In this document: piece after piece, positions 23,484 through 29,827 of the stretch | Numbering within the stretch: the stretch's first letter is position 1 | Layout: each line of letters opens with the position of its first letter | IMG/VR virus record: IMGVR_UViG_3300037516_000529 | Span: 1 to 36,478 of that record | Length of the DNA stretch: 36,478 nucleotides | Origin: a virus | Strand: one strand, 5' to 3' | Notes under the pieces: generated by a model | The model's database searches: none | Seen by the model: only the letters and a program-made list of their open reading frames with translations | Told to the model about the DNA's origin: nothing | Made by a program: the position numbers and the translations under genes

Positions 23484-23882
23484 ATGATAACACAACAGCA
23501 ACGAGACCTCCGCAACGCCGTCGTCAAGCACGCCGCCGAAAAGAACCCCGAAATGGACCACCACACCACCGCCCTGATCAGCGTCCTCGGATCAGTCATC
23601 GAGGGGGTGCCGGTCGAGCGGGCAATGGGATCACCTGGAGCATGGGGCTACGGCGAGCCAATCGGCGACGCCCTCCTGGCCCTGCTCCAAGCGCCAGACG
23701 AGATGCCCAACCTCGATCCGCATGCCGACCTTCTCTATTCGGTCTACTGCGAAGCCGTTGGCGGCGTCGCGTTCAATGGCTCCCCGCTCCCATCGTGGGC
23801 CGACTTCGCCGCCGATCCGAACAAGCAGAAGCAGGCCGACGCTTGGCGATCAGTCGCGAAACAATCGCTTGGCTTCTACTGA
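23484..23882 (+). CDS. Hypothetical protein
   Basis: The 132-residue product starts at an ATG after CGAACC. An ATG at 23382 in the same frame would add 34 residues, but these look unlike the rest and lie in a spacer after a hairpin. The protein is helical with an acidic middle (DALLALLQAPDEMPNLDPHADLLYS) and a Trp/Asp-rich end (PSWADFAADPNKQKQADAW). No family is recognised. The stop is followed by a T-loop-like hairpin with a T run. Confidence 0.6.
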   Translation: MITQQQRDLRNAVVKHAAEKNPEMDHHTTALISVLGSVIEGVPVERAMGSPGAWGYGEPIGDALLALLQAPDEMPNLDPHADLLYSVYCEAVGGVAFNGSPLPSWADFAADPNKQKQADAWRSVAKQSLGFY

Positions 23883-23893
23883 CATCAACCCTC

Positions 23894-23922
23894 GCGGGAA
23901 GTCCAATCCCTCCCGCCTTTTT
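23894..23922 (+). terminator. Terminator-like hairpin with T-loop-like loop, copy 3
   Basis: An 8-bp stem with one mismatch (23894-23901 with 23909-23916) closes the same 7-nt loop TCCAATC as copy 2 and is followed by CTTTTT. It is thus both a repeat of the element at 23347 and a plausible weak terminator. The gene at 23926 starts 3 nt after the T run. Confidence 0.6.
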
Positions 23923-23925
23923 CCC

Positions 23926-24141
23926 ATGAACCACCACCAACTCCGCGCTCGAGCTTGCCTACGGCTCGCCCGCCTCTTGCTCGCCTGCGGCATCGTCCTG
24001 ATCGCCGGGGCGATCGCCACCAGCCCCTCGTGGCTGCCGTTACCCCTCGTTGTCGCCGGCGTGCAGGCGCTCAATTTCGCGGCATCGGAATATGCCGACC
24101 GCCGCCGCCACCTCAACCGCTCAGCCCGATGCAAGCGCTGA
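23926..24141 (+). CDS. Small membrane protein
   Basis: This 71-residue protein has two membrane segments, about residues 15-32 (RLLLACGIVLIAGAIAT) and 35-53 (WLPLPLVVAGVQALNFAA), with Arg-rich ends on both sides, which places both ends in the cytoplasm. It overlaps the next gene by 13 nt. A role at the host membrane such as exclusion or lysis control is possible, but nothing in the sequence decides it. Confidence 0.6.
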   Translation: MNHHQLRARACLRLARLLLACGIVLIAGAIATSPSWLPLPLVVAGVQALNFAASEYADRRRHLNRSARCKR

Positions 24142-24407
24142 TCACTGCGGGAAAAATGCTCGCCGCCGCCGGCGTCGGGGCGCGAGAAGCCATCGCCCTT
24201 GGCGTCATCGCCGGGATGGACGGCAAAGCCCAGTCGCCGGACATCAAGGCCGCGCTCGACCACTGCTCCAAAGATCCGATGGCTGTCGTCGCAGTGCTCA
24301 AGGGTAAGGGGCTCGTCCGGCCCGAGCCGAACCGCAACGGCTGGCCGTTCTGGAGGCTCACGACGGAGGGGCGGAGGCGGGTAAATGCAGCGTATGACCA
24401 GTTATGA
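24129..24407 (+). CDS. Winged-helix-like DNA-binding protein
   Basis: The 92-residue product has helices (DIKAALDHC, DPMAVVAVLKGKGLV) followed by a hairpin-like RPEPNRNGWPFWRLTTEGRRRV. A G-L-V step and a final L-T-x-E-G-R-R-R are typical of the recognition helix and wing of winged-helix regulators. It could regulate early genes, perhaps through the palindromes in this genome, but I cannot link it to any site. It overlaps both neighbours, so it is made with a membrane protein and a DUF551-like protein. Confidence 0.55.
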   Translation: MQALITAGKMLAAAGVGAREAIALGVIAGMDGKAQSPDIKAALDHCSKDPMAVVAVLKGKGLVRPEPNRNGWPFWRLTTEGRRRVNAAYDQL

Positions 24408-24697
24408 GTTGCTCCGCCCACGAAGACTCACCCGAACAAGTGACGGGTGAGGGTTGCCAGGAGCGACTTGTTCGGCATTGGGTGGATACCGGATATGACT
24501 TGCCGGAAGAAGGGGAATGGGTGCTGCACACCTATTATGGAGTGCGCCCGCCCGAATATGGAATCTTCATCAATGGCCGATTCTGTCGTCAGAAGGGGCC
24601 GGAATCATTCCCGACGACTCACTGGCTCAGAATCCCGTTTATTGATATGCCGAACGCTAAAAGTGCTGGCACTGATGCCAGCGAAAACAAGCCATGA
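24404..24697 (+). CDS. DUF551-like protein
   Basis: The 97-residue product matches the DUF551 layout: WVDTGYDLPEEGEWVLHTYY, a middle hydrophobic strand (YGIFINGRFCR), and THWLRIPF. Members are small proteins common in phages with no known function. The start overlaps the preceding stop (ATGA) and the stop overlaps the next start. The first 25 residues are not typical of the family and may be variable. Confidence 0.65.
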   Translation: MSCSAHEDSPEQVTGEGCQERLVRHWVDTGYDLPEEGEWVLHTYYGVRPPEYGIFINGRFCRQKGPESFPTTHWLRIPFIDMPNAKSAGTDASENKP

Positions 24698-24972
24698 AAA
24701 CACAATCGACTCCACCGCTAACAGCAGTTAACCAGCCGCGCCTTGTTCGGCTTCTTTTGGGGAGCAAGGACGAGTGGGACTTTGCGCCATTTGGAGACTT
24801 CTGGGTGATGACCGTCTCGCCAGTTACCGCCCCAAATATCATCCGACGCATGATGCAACGCATCATCATGGGATCAAGGTATCGACTGATCGAGGATCGC
24901 CCGCTTACGCCAATCATCATTTCTGAGCCGAACAATGAGCCGGGTAGCGGTCACCCGGAAACCGAAAGCTGA
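24694..24972 (+). CDS. Hypothetical protein
   Basis: This 92-residue protein follows by an ATGA overlap. The pattern is helix then strands then a basic helix (NIIRRMMQRIIMGSRYRLIEDR). Codon use is less GC-rich than elsewhere, like its DUF551-like neighbour. I do not recognise a family. The 67 nt between its stop and the next gene hold no clear signal. Confidence 0.55.
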   Translation: MKTQSTPPLTAVNQPRLVRLLLGSKDEWDFAPFGDFWVMTVSPVTAPNIIRRMMQRIIMGSRYRLIEDRPLTPIIISEPNNEPGSGHPETES

Positions 24973-25039
24973 ACTACTGCTGAGCGAGGTCGCGTGCAGT
25001 GGCCTTGTTCTCGGTGTTTGAGCCTACCTCAACGCTCCG

Positions 25040-25213
25040 ATGATCCTCCGCTTCCCACCGCCGAGCACGTGCCTGCAATGCCAAGGAAAAGGCGGATGGC
25101 ACCTCGCGAAGCTCAGCGAATACGCGATCAAATTCGAGACCTACTGGCACCCCTGCAACACCTGCAAAGGCACTGGCCGCCGTCCCAAAATATTCCGCCC
25201 AAAGCTCCCATGA
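25040..25213 (+). CDS. Small zinc-finger protein with two CxxCxGxG-type motifs
   Basis: This 57-residue gene encodes a small zinc-binding protein. Two cysteine motifs are visible, CLQCQGKGGW (residues 11-20) and CNTCKGTGRR (residues 39-48), the DnaJ central-domain type that would hold one zinc ion. The rest is basic with a short N-terminal FPPPST. Its stop overlaps the next ATG (ATGA at 25210), which supports it being real. Small proteins of this type often pair with other phage proteins and may bind nucleic acid. Confidence 0.75.
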   Translation: MILRFPPPSTCLQCQGKGGWHLAKLSEYAIKFETYWHPCNTCKGTGRRPKIFRPKLP

Positions 25214-25467
25214 ACTACACCGGAAACCTCTACGGCAAGATCGGCCGAACCCGCGTCCCGCTCAAGCTCAGCTCCGCGGACGTGGACAAGATTGAGCGGG
25301 TCCGCGTCACCATCACCGAAAGCGCATGGAAAGGTGAAAAGGGGTGGATCACTGGTCCGAAAAACGAAGTCGATGCCAACCCAATCACCACGGATAGAGG
25401 AATCTGTCTGTGCTGGTTCGACTCTGAAATTCGCAGGGAGAACGTCCATAGCAACCCGCCGCCCTAG
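25210..25467 (+). CDS. Small phage protein, MNYTGNLYGK family
   Basis: The 85-residue product begins MNYTGNLYGKIGRTRVPLK, a start I recognise from many small phage proteins of unknown function, followed by a helix (SADVDKIERVRVTITE) and a short basic stretch. The frame is open much further upstream (GTG at 24994), but that part overlaps the zinc-finger gene in another frame and is not similar to the family, so I prefer 25210. It is the last gene of the P2 unit. Confidence 0.75.
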   Translation: MNYTGNLYGKIGRTRVPLKLSSADVDKIERVRVTITESAWKGEKGWITGPKNEVDANPITTDRGICLCWFDSEIRRENVHSNPPP

Positions 25468-25478
25468 CGGTCGGGTTC

Positions 25479-25515
25479 GCCCGCCCGTGGATTATTTTTC
25501 GCGGGCGGGCTTTTT
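25479..25515 (+). terminator. Intrinsic terminator abutting early promoter P3
   Basis: A 9-bp stem GCCCGCCCG / CGGGCGGGC (25479-25487 with 25502-25510) is followed by five T. The -35 box of promoter P3 starts 4 nt after the T run. Confidence 0.88.
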
Positions 25516-25518
25516 GTT

Positions 25519-25534
25519 GTTGCATTTCTGCAAC
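25519..25534. promoter_or_regulatory. Palindromic operator over promoter P3
   Basis: GTTGCATTTCTGCAAC is a perfect 6-bp-arm inverted repeat (GTTGCA / TGCAAC, 4-bp centre) that contains the -35 box of P3. The same arms occur over P4 at 32940-32955 but not over P1 or P2. A repressor or activator could bind here. Confidence 0.65.
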
Positions 25535-25547
25535 GGGCGGGTAGGTT
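25520..25547 (+). promoter_or_regulatory. Early promoter P3 (TTGCAT-N16-TAGGTT)
   Basis: TTGCAT at 25520-25525 and TAGGTT at 25542-25547 are 16 bp apart and followed by CACGCCGTCAACC. The leader to the gene at 25577 would be about 23 nt. It is the third copy of the same promoter. Confidence 0.82.
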
Positions 25548-25576
25548 CACGCCGTCAACCGACACCACCAACCAAC

Positions 25577-25777
25577 ATGAACCGCTCCAAGCTCGCCGCA
25601 ATCGCCGCTCTCATCGCCGCTCAAGGAATCGCCCCGACCGCCGAAATGGTGATCGGCCTTGCAGTCCGCGCGCTGGTCGAAGCCGGCCAAGATCCCCGCA
25701 CCGCGTTTGATACCGTGGTGGGTGCTGGCAGCTTCCAGCAGCTCGCCGACGATCTCTTCGCCGAGATGGCAGCCTGA
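25577..25777 (+). CDS. Small early hypothetical protein behind P3
   Basis: The 66-residue product is all-helical and Ala-rich (KLAAIAALIAAQGIAPTAEMVIGL, then FQQLADDLFAEMAA). It is the first gene behind promoter P3 and starts after ACCACCAACCAAC. The first helix is hydrophobic enough to bury in a bundle but not clearly a membrane segment. No family is recognised. Confidence 0.6.
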   Translation: MNRSKLAAIAALIAAQGIAPTAEMVIGLAVRALVEAGQDPRTAFDTVVGAGSFQQLADDLFAEMAA

Positions 25778-25781
25778 ATCT

Positions 25782-25814
25782 CAACGGGGGCCGCGCATCC
25801 TTCACGCGGACAAC
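25782..25814 (+). repeat. Intergenic hairpin repeat, copy B
   Basis: A 33-bp element nearly identical (one mismatch) to copy A at 21923, with the same CCGCG / CGCGG stem (25791-25795 with 25805-25809). As with copy A, it lies between the first gene of an early unit and the CA-rich leader of the second gene. Confidence 0.75.
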
Positions 25815-25834
25815 ACCAAACCAACCAACCAACC

Positions 25835-26107
25835 ATGAGACACTACTACGCCGCCGCCTACCCTTTCGGGGCTGGCACTATCGACGCTCGCACATTCCGC
25901 ACGATTCGCCGAATCCACCGGTTCGCCACTGCCGCCGATCGCGACGCTTGGGTCTATGAGGGCAGCCCATACCCTACCGATCGGGTCTATCGGGAACCCC
26001 TCACGGCCCGTGGCATCGACGCTGAGATCCGCCGAGCTGCTGCCGCTGCTCCGCAGGGCGAGGCAGTCTGGGTCGAAGTCGCCTTTGCCGGGGAGGTGCT
26101 TGTATGA
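25835..26107 (+). CDS. Hypothetical protein
   Basis: This 90-residue protein starts behind CCAACCAACC. It has an N-terminal RHYYAAAYPFGAGTI, a basic FRTIRRIHRFATAADRDAWV stretch, and an acidic-hydrophobic end VWVEVAFAGEVLV, which suggests an alpha-beta fold. The stop overlaps the next start (ATGA at 26104). No family is recognised. Confidence 0.6.
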   Translation: MRHYYAAAYPFGAGTIDARTFRTIRRIHRFATAADRDAWVYEGSPYPTDRVYREPLTARGIDAEIRRAAAAAPQGEAVWVEVAFAGEVLV

Positions 26108-26250
26108 TCTCCTCGATCGCGTTCATCGGTTGCGTGGTGACGGCTGTGGTTTTAGCTGCAACCGGATGCCGGGAGTTCGAAACCTACGCCGTGATCGGGA
26201 TCGTCGCGGCCCAGGCTCTTTTCATTCGATCCAGCAAGCACAACTTATGA
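26104..26250 (+). CDS. Two-TM small membrane protein
   Basis: This 48-residue gene overlaps both neighbours by ATGA (26104 and 26247). It has two hydrophobic stretches, FIGCVVTAVVLAATGC and YAVIGIVAAQALFI, with a short charged loop between them and a basic end. A lipoprotein cut at the second cysteine is conceivable but the box is poor (AATGC). The coupling on both sides is the main support. A similar short two-TM gene lies at 35060. Confidence 0.55.
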   Translation: MISSIAFIGCVVTAVVLAATGCREFETYAVIGIVAAQALFIRSSKHNL

Positions 26251-26738
26251 CAACCACCGAAATCGAAACCCGCGCCAAAGCGGCGGGCCGCACCATCGCC
26301 AGCATCCTCATTCTCGCCGACGTCAGCCGCGCCACGTTTTGGCGCTGGAAAACCGGCAAGTTCCAGCCACGGGCTTCGAGCATTGCCCGAATCCGCAGCA
26401 TCATCCTCAGCATCGAAAAGAGTGGGAAGCACACGCCTGGGCCTTGGGTGGCCGCTCCAAATATTGCCGACGAGCCGGCATTTGCGGTCGGCCTCTCGAA
26501 GTGGGAAGATGGCACGGCCTGCGGATGCAATGAACAGGGAGACGATTACCTCCTGCTGACAAGTTGCAATCTAACGGAAGCAAACGCCCGACTGATCGCC
26601 GCTGCGCCTGACATGCTCAATGACCTTGAAGTGATCCGGATAATCGCAACAAGCCCCTACCACCCGGACGCTTTGAATGCAATTCGCAAGATCGCGGCGA
26701 ACGCGATCGCCAAAGCGACCGGAAAGGAGGGCGCATGA
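26247..26738 (+). CDS. HTH protein fused to a phage 'TPGPW...NARLIAAAP' domain
   Basis: The 163-residue product joins two parts. Residues about 1-57 look like a helix-turn-helix of the Cro/C1 or transposase-like kind (TIASILILADVSRATFWRWK). Residues about 62-163 carry TPGPW and ANARLIAAAPDMLNDLEVI, the signature of a very common small phage family of unknown function. This fusion suggests DNA targeting of the second part or a regulator with an accessory domain. It overlaps the upstream gene and the helicase gene downstream (ATGA at 26735). Confidence 0.65.
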   Translation: MTTTEIETRAKAAGRTIASILILADVSRATFWRWKTGKFQPRASSIARIRSIILSIEKSGKHTPGPWVAAPNIADEPAFAVGLSKWEDGTACGCNEQGDDYLLLTSCNLTEANARLIAAAPDMLNDLEVIRIIATSPYHPDALNAIRKIAANAIAKATGKEGA

Positions 26739-28114
26739 TCACCCTCCGAGATTACCAACTCGACCTGGTCGACGGCGTTCGCAAATCCTACCGGTCCGGC
26801 AAGCGGTCGCCGCTCGTCGTCTCCCCGACCGGCTCTGGCAAGACCGTCTTGTTCGCCTACATCGCGCAGGGGACGGCAGCGAAAGGCAACGGCGTCGTCA
26901 TCCTCGTCCACCGGCAAGAGTTGGTCGATCAGACTTGCCGCACGCTGCGGGACTTCGGTGTCGATCACGGCGTGATCGCCGCGGGCCGGACGCCTGACCG
27001 GTCGCTTGCCGTTCAGGTCGCCAGCGTCCAGACCTACGTCCGGCGGCTTGACTCGTTCCGGCCGGCGCTGATCATCGCCGACGAGGCCCACCACGCGACG
27101 GCCGGGAGTTGGAGGAAAGTCATCGGGTACCACTCGCAGGCCCGCGTTCTCGGCGTGACGGCCACGCCGCAGCGGCTCGACGGCCGGGGCCTCAAGGATG
27201 TGTTCGACGATTTGATTCGCGGGCCGGAAGTCGCCGATCTGATCGATGGCGGGCACCTGGCACCGCCGGTGTATTTCGCGCCGCCGATCGTCGCCGACCT
27301 ATCCCATATCAGCACTCGCGGTGGGGACTTCGCTCAGGAGGAACTCGCAGCCGAGATGGACAAACCAATGATCACCGGCGACGCGGTCGAGCATTACAGC
27401 CGCATCTGCCGGGGAGCGCCGGCCGTCGCGTTTTGCTGCTCGGTCAAACATGCCCAGCACGTCGCCGACCAGTTCAACGCCGCCGGATACCGGGCTGCGA
27501 CCATCGACGGAACGATGGACCGCGAGGCCCGCCGGGAGGTCGTGCGGGCGCTGGGCGACGGTCGCTTGGACGTGCTGACGAGTTGCGAGATCATCAACGA
27601 GGGGTTTGACTTGCCGCTGGTGGCGGCTGCAATCCTGCTGAGGCCGACCAAGTCACTTGGCTTGCACCTCCAGCAGATCGGGCGGGTGCTGCGGCCGGCA
27701 CCGGGGAAGGCAAAGGCGATCATCCTCGACCATGTCGGCAACCTGTCCCGGCACCTGTATGCCGAAACCGTCCGAGACTGGACGCTAGAGGGCAGGAAGA
27801 AGAAGAAGTGCAAGGCCAGCGACGAGGAGGAGATCCAGCAGCGGCAGTGCCCGGAATGCTACCGCTCCCACCCGCCTGCGCCGGCCTGCCCGGAGTGCGG
27901 GTTTGAGTATCCACGCAAGGAGCGCGAGATCGAGCAGGCGGAAGGCGAGCTGGTGGAGGTCGACCCGAAAGAGATTGCACGCCAGAAACGGCACGAACAG
28001 GGGTCGGCGCAGACGCTGGATGACTTGATCGCGCTGGGCCGCGCCCGTGGCTACCGCTCGCCGGATGTCTGGGCCAAGCACGTGTGGAACTCGCGGAAGG
28101 GGGTGATGCGATGA
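26735..28114 (+). CDS. Superfamily II helicase with C-terminal zinc motif
   Basis: This 459-residue protein is a DEAH-type SF2 helicase. Motif I is PTGSGKT at 31-37, motif II DEAH at 116-119, motif III TATP at 142-145, and motif VI QQIGRVLRP at 313-321. A four-cysteine zinc knuckle follows (CPEC at 372-375, CPEC at 385-388). The start overlaps the preceding stop (ATGA) with a strong Shine-Dalgarno AAGGAGG at 26724-26730. It probably unwinds or remodels branched DNA in replication or recombination. Phage UvsW-like enzymes are comparable in role, not shown to be homologous here. Confidence 0.88.
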   Translation: MITLRDYQLDLVDGVRKSYRSGKRSPLVVSPTGSGKTVLFAYIAQGTAAKGNGVVILVHRQELVDQTCRTLRDFGVDHGVIAAGRTPDRSLAVQVASVQTYVRRLDSFRPALIIADEAHHATAGSWRKVIGYHSQARVLGVTATPQRLDGRGLKDVFDDLIRGPEVADLIDGGHLAPPVYFAPPIVADLSHISTRGGDFAQEELAAEMDKPMITGDAVEHYSRICRGAPAVAFCCSVKHAQHVADQFNAAGYRAATIDGTMDREARREVVRALGDGRLDVLTSCEIINEGFDLPLVAAAILLRPTKSLGLHLQQIGRVLRPAPGKAKAIILDHVGNLSRHLYAETVRDWTLEGRKKKKCKASDEEEIQQRQCPECYRSHPPAPACPECGFEYPRKEREIEQAEGELVEVDPKEIARQKRHEQGSAQTLDDLIALGRARGYRSPDVWAKHVWNSRKGVMR

Positions 28115-28458
28115 GCCTGACACCGGAGGAGAAGAAGGCGCGGAAGGCTGAGCAAGGCCGCCGATACGCCGAAGCCAACAAGGAAAAGATGGCTGAGCGA
28201 AGCCGCCGCCGTAACCGGCAAATAGCTTTTTTGAGGGAGGACGGATCATCATTTCAAGCGTGGTTGCGTTCCCTTATTCAACCCGAAAAGATTTTTATTG
28301 CCATCGCCAAATTCCAACCCGACCCCGGCCAAACCCTCGCCGAACTGATCCGCGAACTCAGCGGCTACGCAATGGACGTCTGCGAGCAGATCGCCAACCC
28401 TCCGGTAATCGAGGACGCACCGCCCACCCAATCAATCCCACAACCCGATCTCTTTTGA
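28111..28458 (+). CDS. Hypothetical protein with basic N terminus
   Basis: The 115-residue product starts with a Lys/Arg/Glu-rich helix (EEKKARKAEQGRRYAEANKEK) of the kind that binds DNA or forms a coiled coil, followed by a mixed region and an acidic Pro-rich tail. It overlaps the helicase stop by ATGA and ends at TGATG with the VRR-NUC gene. Position in the replication/recombination cluster is the only functional hint. Confidence 0.6.
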   Translation: MSLTPEEKKARKAEQGRRYAEANKEKMAERSRRRNRQIAFLREDGSSFQAWLRSLIQPEKIFIAIAKFQPDPGQTLAELIRELSGYAMDVCEQIANPPVIEDAPPTQSIPQPDLF

Positions 28459-28802
28459 TGAACGAAATGAACCGCCTGCGGGCTATAATGCTTGGCCTCT
28501 CGACTCCCGGCGTCCGGCTGTTTCGCAACAACTGCGGGGCGCTCAAGGACGCTGAGGGCCGACTCATCCGCTACGGGGTCGCTAACCCCGGCGGCTCCGA
28601 CCTGATCGGCTGGCGATCCGTGACCGTGACGCCCGACATGGTCGGCCAGAAGCTCGCGATCTTCCTCGCCATCGAGGTCAAGGGCGAGCGGGGCAAAGCG
28701 ACCGATGCCCAGCGGAACTTCATCGATCGGGTCCGGGCCGACGGCGGGCTTGCAGGCGTGGCGCGATCTGTGGAGGATGCTCTGGCTATCATCAACCAAT
28801 GA
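28458..28802 (+). CDS. VRR-NUC domain nuclease
   Basis: The 114-residue product is a standalone VRR-NUC nuclease, a PD-(D/E)XK subgroup. The pattern is VRLFRNNCGALKDAEG, then NPGGSDLIGWR (catalytic Asp), then AIFLAIEVKGERGKATDAQ (Glu-x-Lys pair), and VRADGGLAGVARSVEDAL. Such enzymes may act on branched DNA such as Holliday junctions. The start at TGATG overlaps the upstream stop, and its stop overlaps the methyltransferase start (ATGA at 28799). An internal ATG nine bases later is an alternative. Confidence 0.88.
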   Translation: MNEMNRLRAIMLGLSTPGVRLFRNNCGALKDAEGRLIRYGVANPGGSDLIGWRSVTVTPDMVGQKLAIFLAIEVKGERGKATDAQRNFIDRVRADGGLAGVARSVEDALAIINQ

Positions 28803-29818
28803 ACCAAAACGAACAATTACATGAGCTGGCACTTTTCGCAGGCGCTGGAGGCGGCATTCTCGGCGGCAAACTGCTCGGGTGGAAATGCGTCTGTGCCGTC
28901 GAGTTCGAGCCTGCCGCCCAGCGGATGCTCGCGGCCCGACAAGACGACGGATGCCTCGACCCCTTCCCCATCTGGGACGACGTTAGAACCTTCGACGGCA
29001 AACCATGGCGCGGACTTGTTGACGTGGTATCTGGAGGCTTCCCGTGCCAAGACATCTCAGCAGCCGGAAAAGGAGCGGGACTCGACGGCGAGCGAAGCGG
29101 CCTCTGGTCTGAAATGTCTCGGATCATTGGCGAGGTTCGACCTCGATACGTCCTCGTGGAGAACTCACCAGTTCTCACTTCTCGGGGACTTGGAACCGTT
29201 CTCGGGGACTTGGCCGCGATGGGGTATGATGCGAGATGGGGAGTGCTGGGAGCTGTCCATGCCGGAGCTCCTCACAAGCGGCAACGAATCTGGATCGTGG
29301 CCCACTCCTCACGGCTTCAGCCCGGACGGGCGGACCAATGGCCCGAGCGGGAACGAGCTGGGGCGGGCGGTCAACCGATCGATCCCCACACCGACCGCCT
29401 CCATGATGACGATGGCGGACATGGAGCAAGCGAAGTATGCCGGGAACGGCGGGAAGCGCCCGAGCTATCAGGACGCGAAGCAGTGGCCGACGCCAACGGC
29501 GGCTTGCGCGAACGGCGGACAGACCAGCCGGAGCGGGAAGCGCAAGGGCGAGCTACTGCTGGCGGGAGCCGTGAAGGCGTTCCCGACGCCCAAGGCGAGG
29601 GACTGGAAGGACACTGGGACGGTGCCGCCGTCGAGGGTGGCCGATCCGGGCAAGGACACGCTGGGCCAGCATGTGGCGCGCACGGAACCTGGTGGGAGTC
29701 TGAACCCGACGTGGGTCGAGTGGCTCATGGGGTGGCCGCTCGGGTGGACAGACTCCGCGCAATCGGCAACGGGCAAGTTCCGGCAGTGGTCCGCCTCGCA
29801 TGGAATCTCCTCCGATAG
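28799..29818 (+). CDS. C5-cytosine DNA methyltransferase
   Basis: The 339-residue protein methylates cytosine C5 in DNA. Visible motifs are FAGAGGG (residues 13-19, cofactor site), PCQDIS (82-87, catalytic Cys), ENSP (121-124), RQRIWIVA (161-168), and a C-terminal RLRAIGNGQVPAVV (motif X). The middle part (about 170-300), where the target-recognition domain should lie, is Gly/Glu/Arg-rich and low in order. The start overlaps the VRR-NUC stop. It probably protects phage DNA from restriction. The same DNA is open in the +1 frame and appears to encode another protein (28821-29825). Confidence 0.9.
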   Translation: MNQNEQLHELALFAGAGGGILGGKLLGWKCVCAVEFEPAAQRMLAARQDDGCLDPFPIWDDVRTFDGKPWRGLVDVVSGGFPCQDISAAGKGAGLDGERSGLWSEMSRIIGEVRPRYVLVENSPVLTSRGLGTVLGDLAAMGYDARWGVLGAVHAGAPHKRQRIWIVAHSSRLQPGRADQWPERERAGAGGQPIDPHTDRLHDDDGGHGASEVCRERREAPELSGREAVADANGGLRERRTDQPEREAQGRATAGGSREGVPDAQGEGLEGHWDGAAVEGGRSGQGHAGPACGAHGTWWESEPDVGRVAHGVAARVDRLRAIGNGQVPAVVRLAWNLLR

Positions 29819-29825
29819 ACCCTGA
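28821..29825 (+). CDS. Overlapping +1-frame gene, 'TWPRWG...WVEWLMGW' family
   Basis: This 334-codon frame covers nearly all of the methyltransferase gene in the +1 frame. It is not just open: it begins with HFSQALE and ANCSGGN and carries LLTWYLEASRAKTSQQPEK, SLARFDLDTSSWRT, FSGTWPRWGMMRDGE, several WPTPTA-type units, and NPTWVEWLMGWPLGWTD near the end. From memory these motifs, in this order, define a recurrent phage and metagenome protein of unknown function. Its C-terminal motif is exactly the +1 reading of the methyltransferase motif X region. Long shadow ORFs are common in this GC-rich genome, so length alone is no proof; the recognisable family content is the support. Confidence 0.55.
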   Translation: MSWHFSQALEAAFSAANCSGGNASVPSSSSLPPSGCSRPDKTTDASTPSPSGTTLEPSTANHGADLLTWYLEASRAKTSQQPEKERDSTASEAASGLKCLGSLARFDLDTSSWRTHQFSLLGDLEPFSGTWPRWGMMRDGECWELSMPELLTSGNESGSWPTPHGFSPDGRTNGPSGNELGRAVNRSIPTPTASMMTMADMEQAKYAGNGGKRPSYQDAKQWPTPTAACANGGQTSRSGKRKGELLLAGAVKAFPTPKARDWKDTGTVPPSRVADPGKDTLGQHVARTEPGGSLNPTWVEWLMGWPLGWTDSAQSATGKFRQWSASHGISSDRP

Positions 29826-29827
29826 AC

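Noticed and set aside
24936-25022. 28-codon ORF in the gap before the zinc-finger gene
   Set aside because: Too short, overlaps the end of the upstream gene, and has no recognisable pattern.
24994-25209. GTG-started 5' extension of the MNYTGNLYGK gene
   Set aside because: The extension lies over the zinc-finger gene in another frame, and the family starts at the ATG at 25210.
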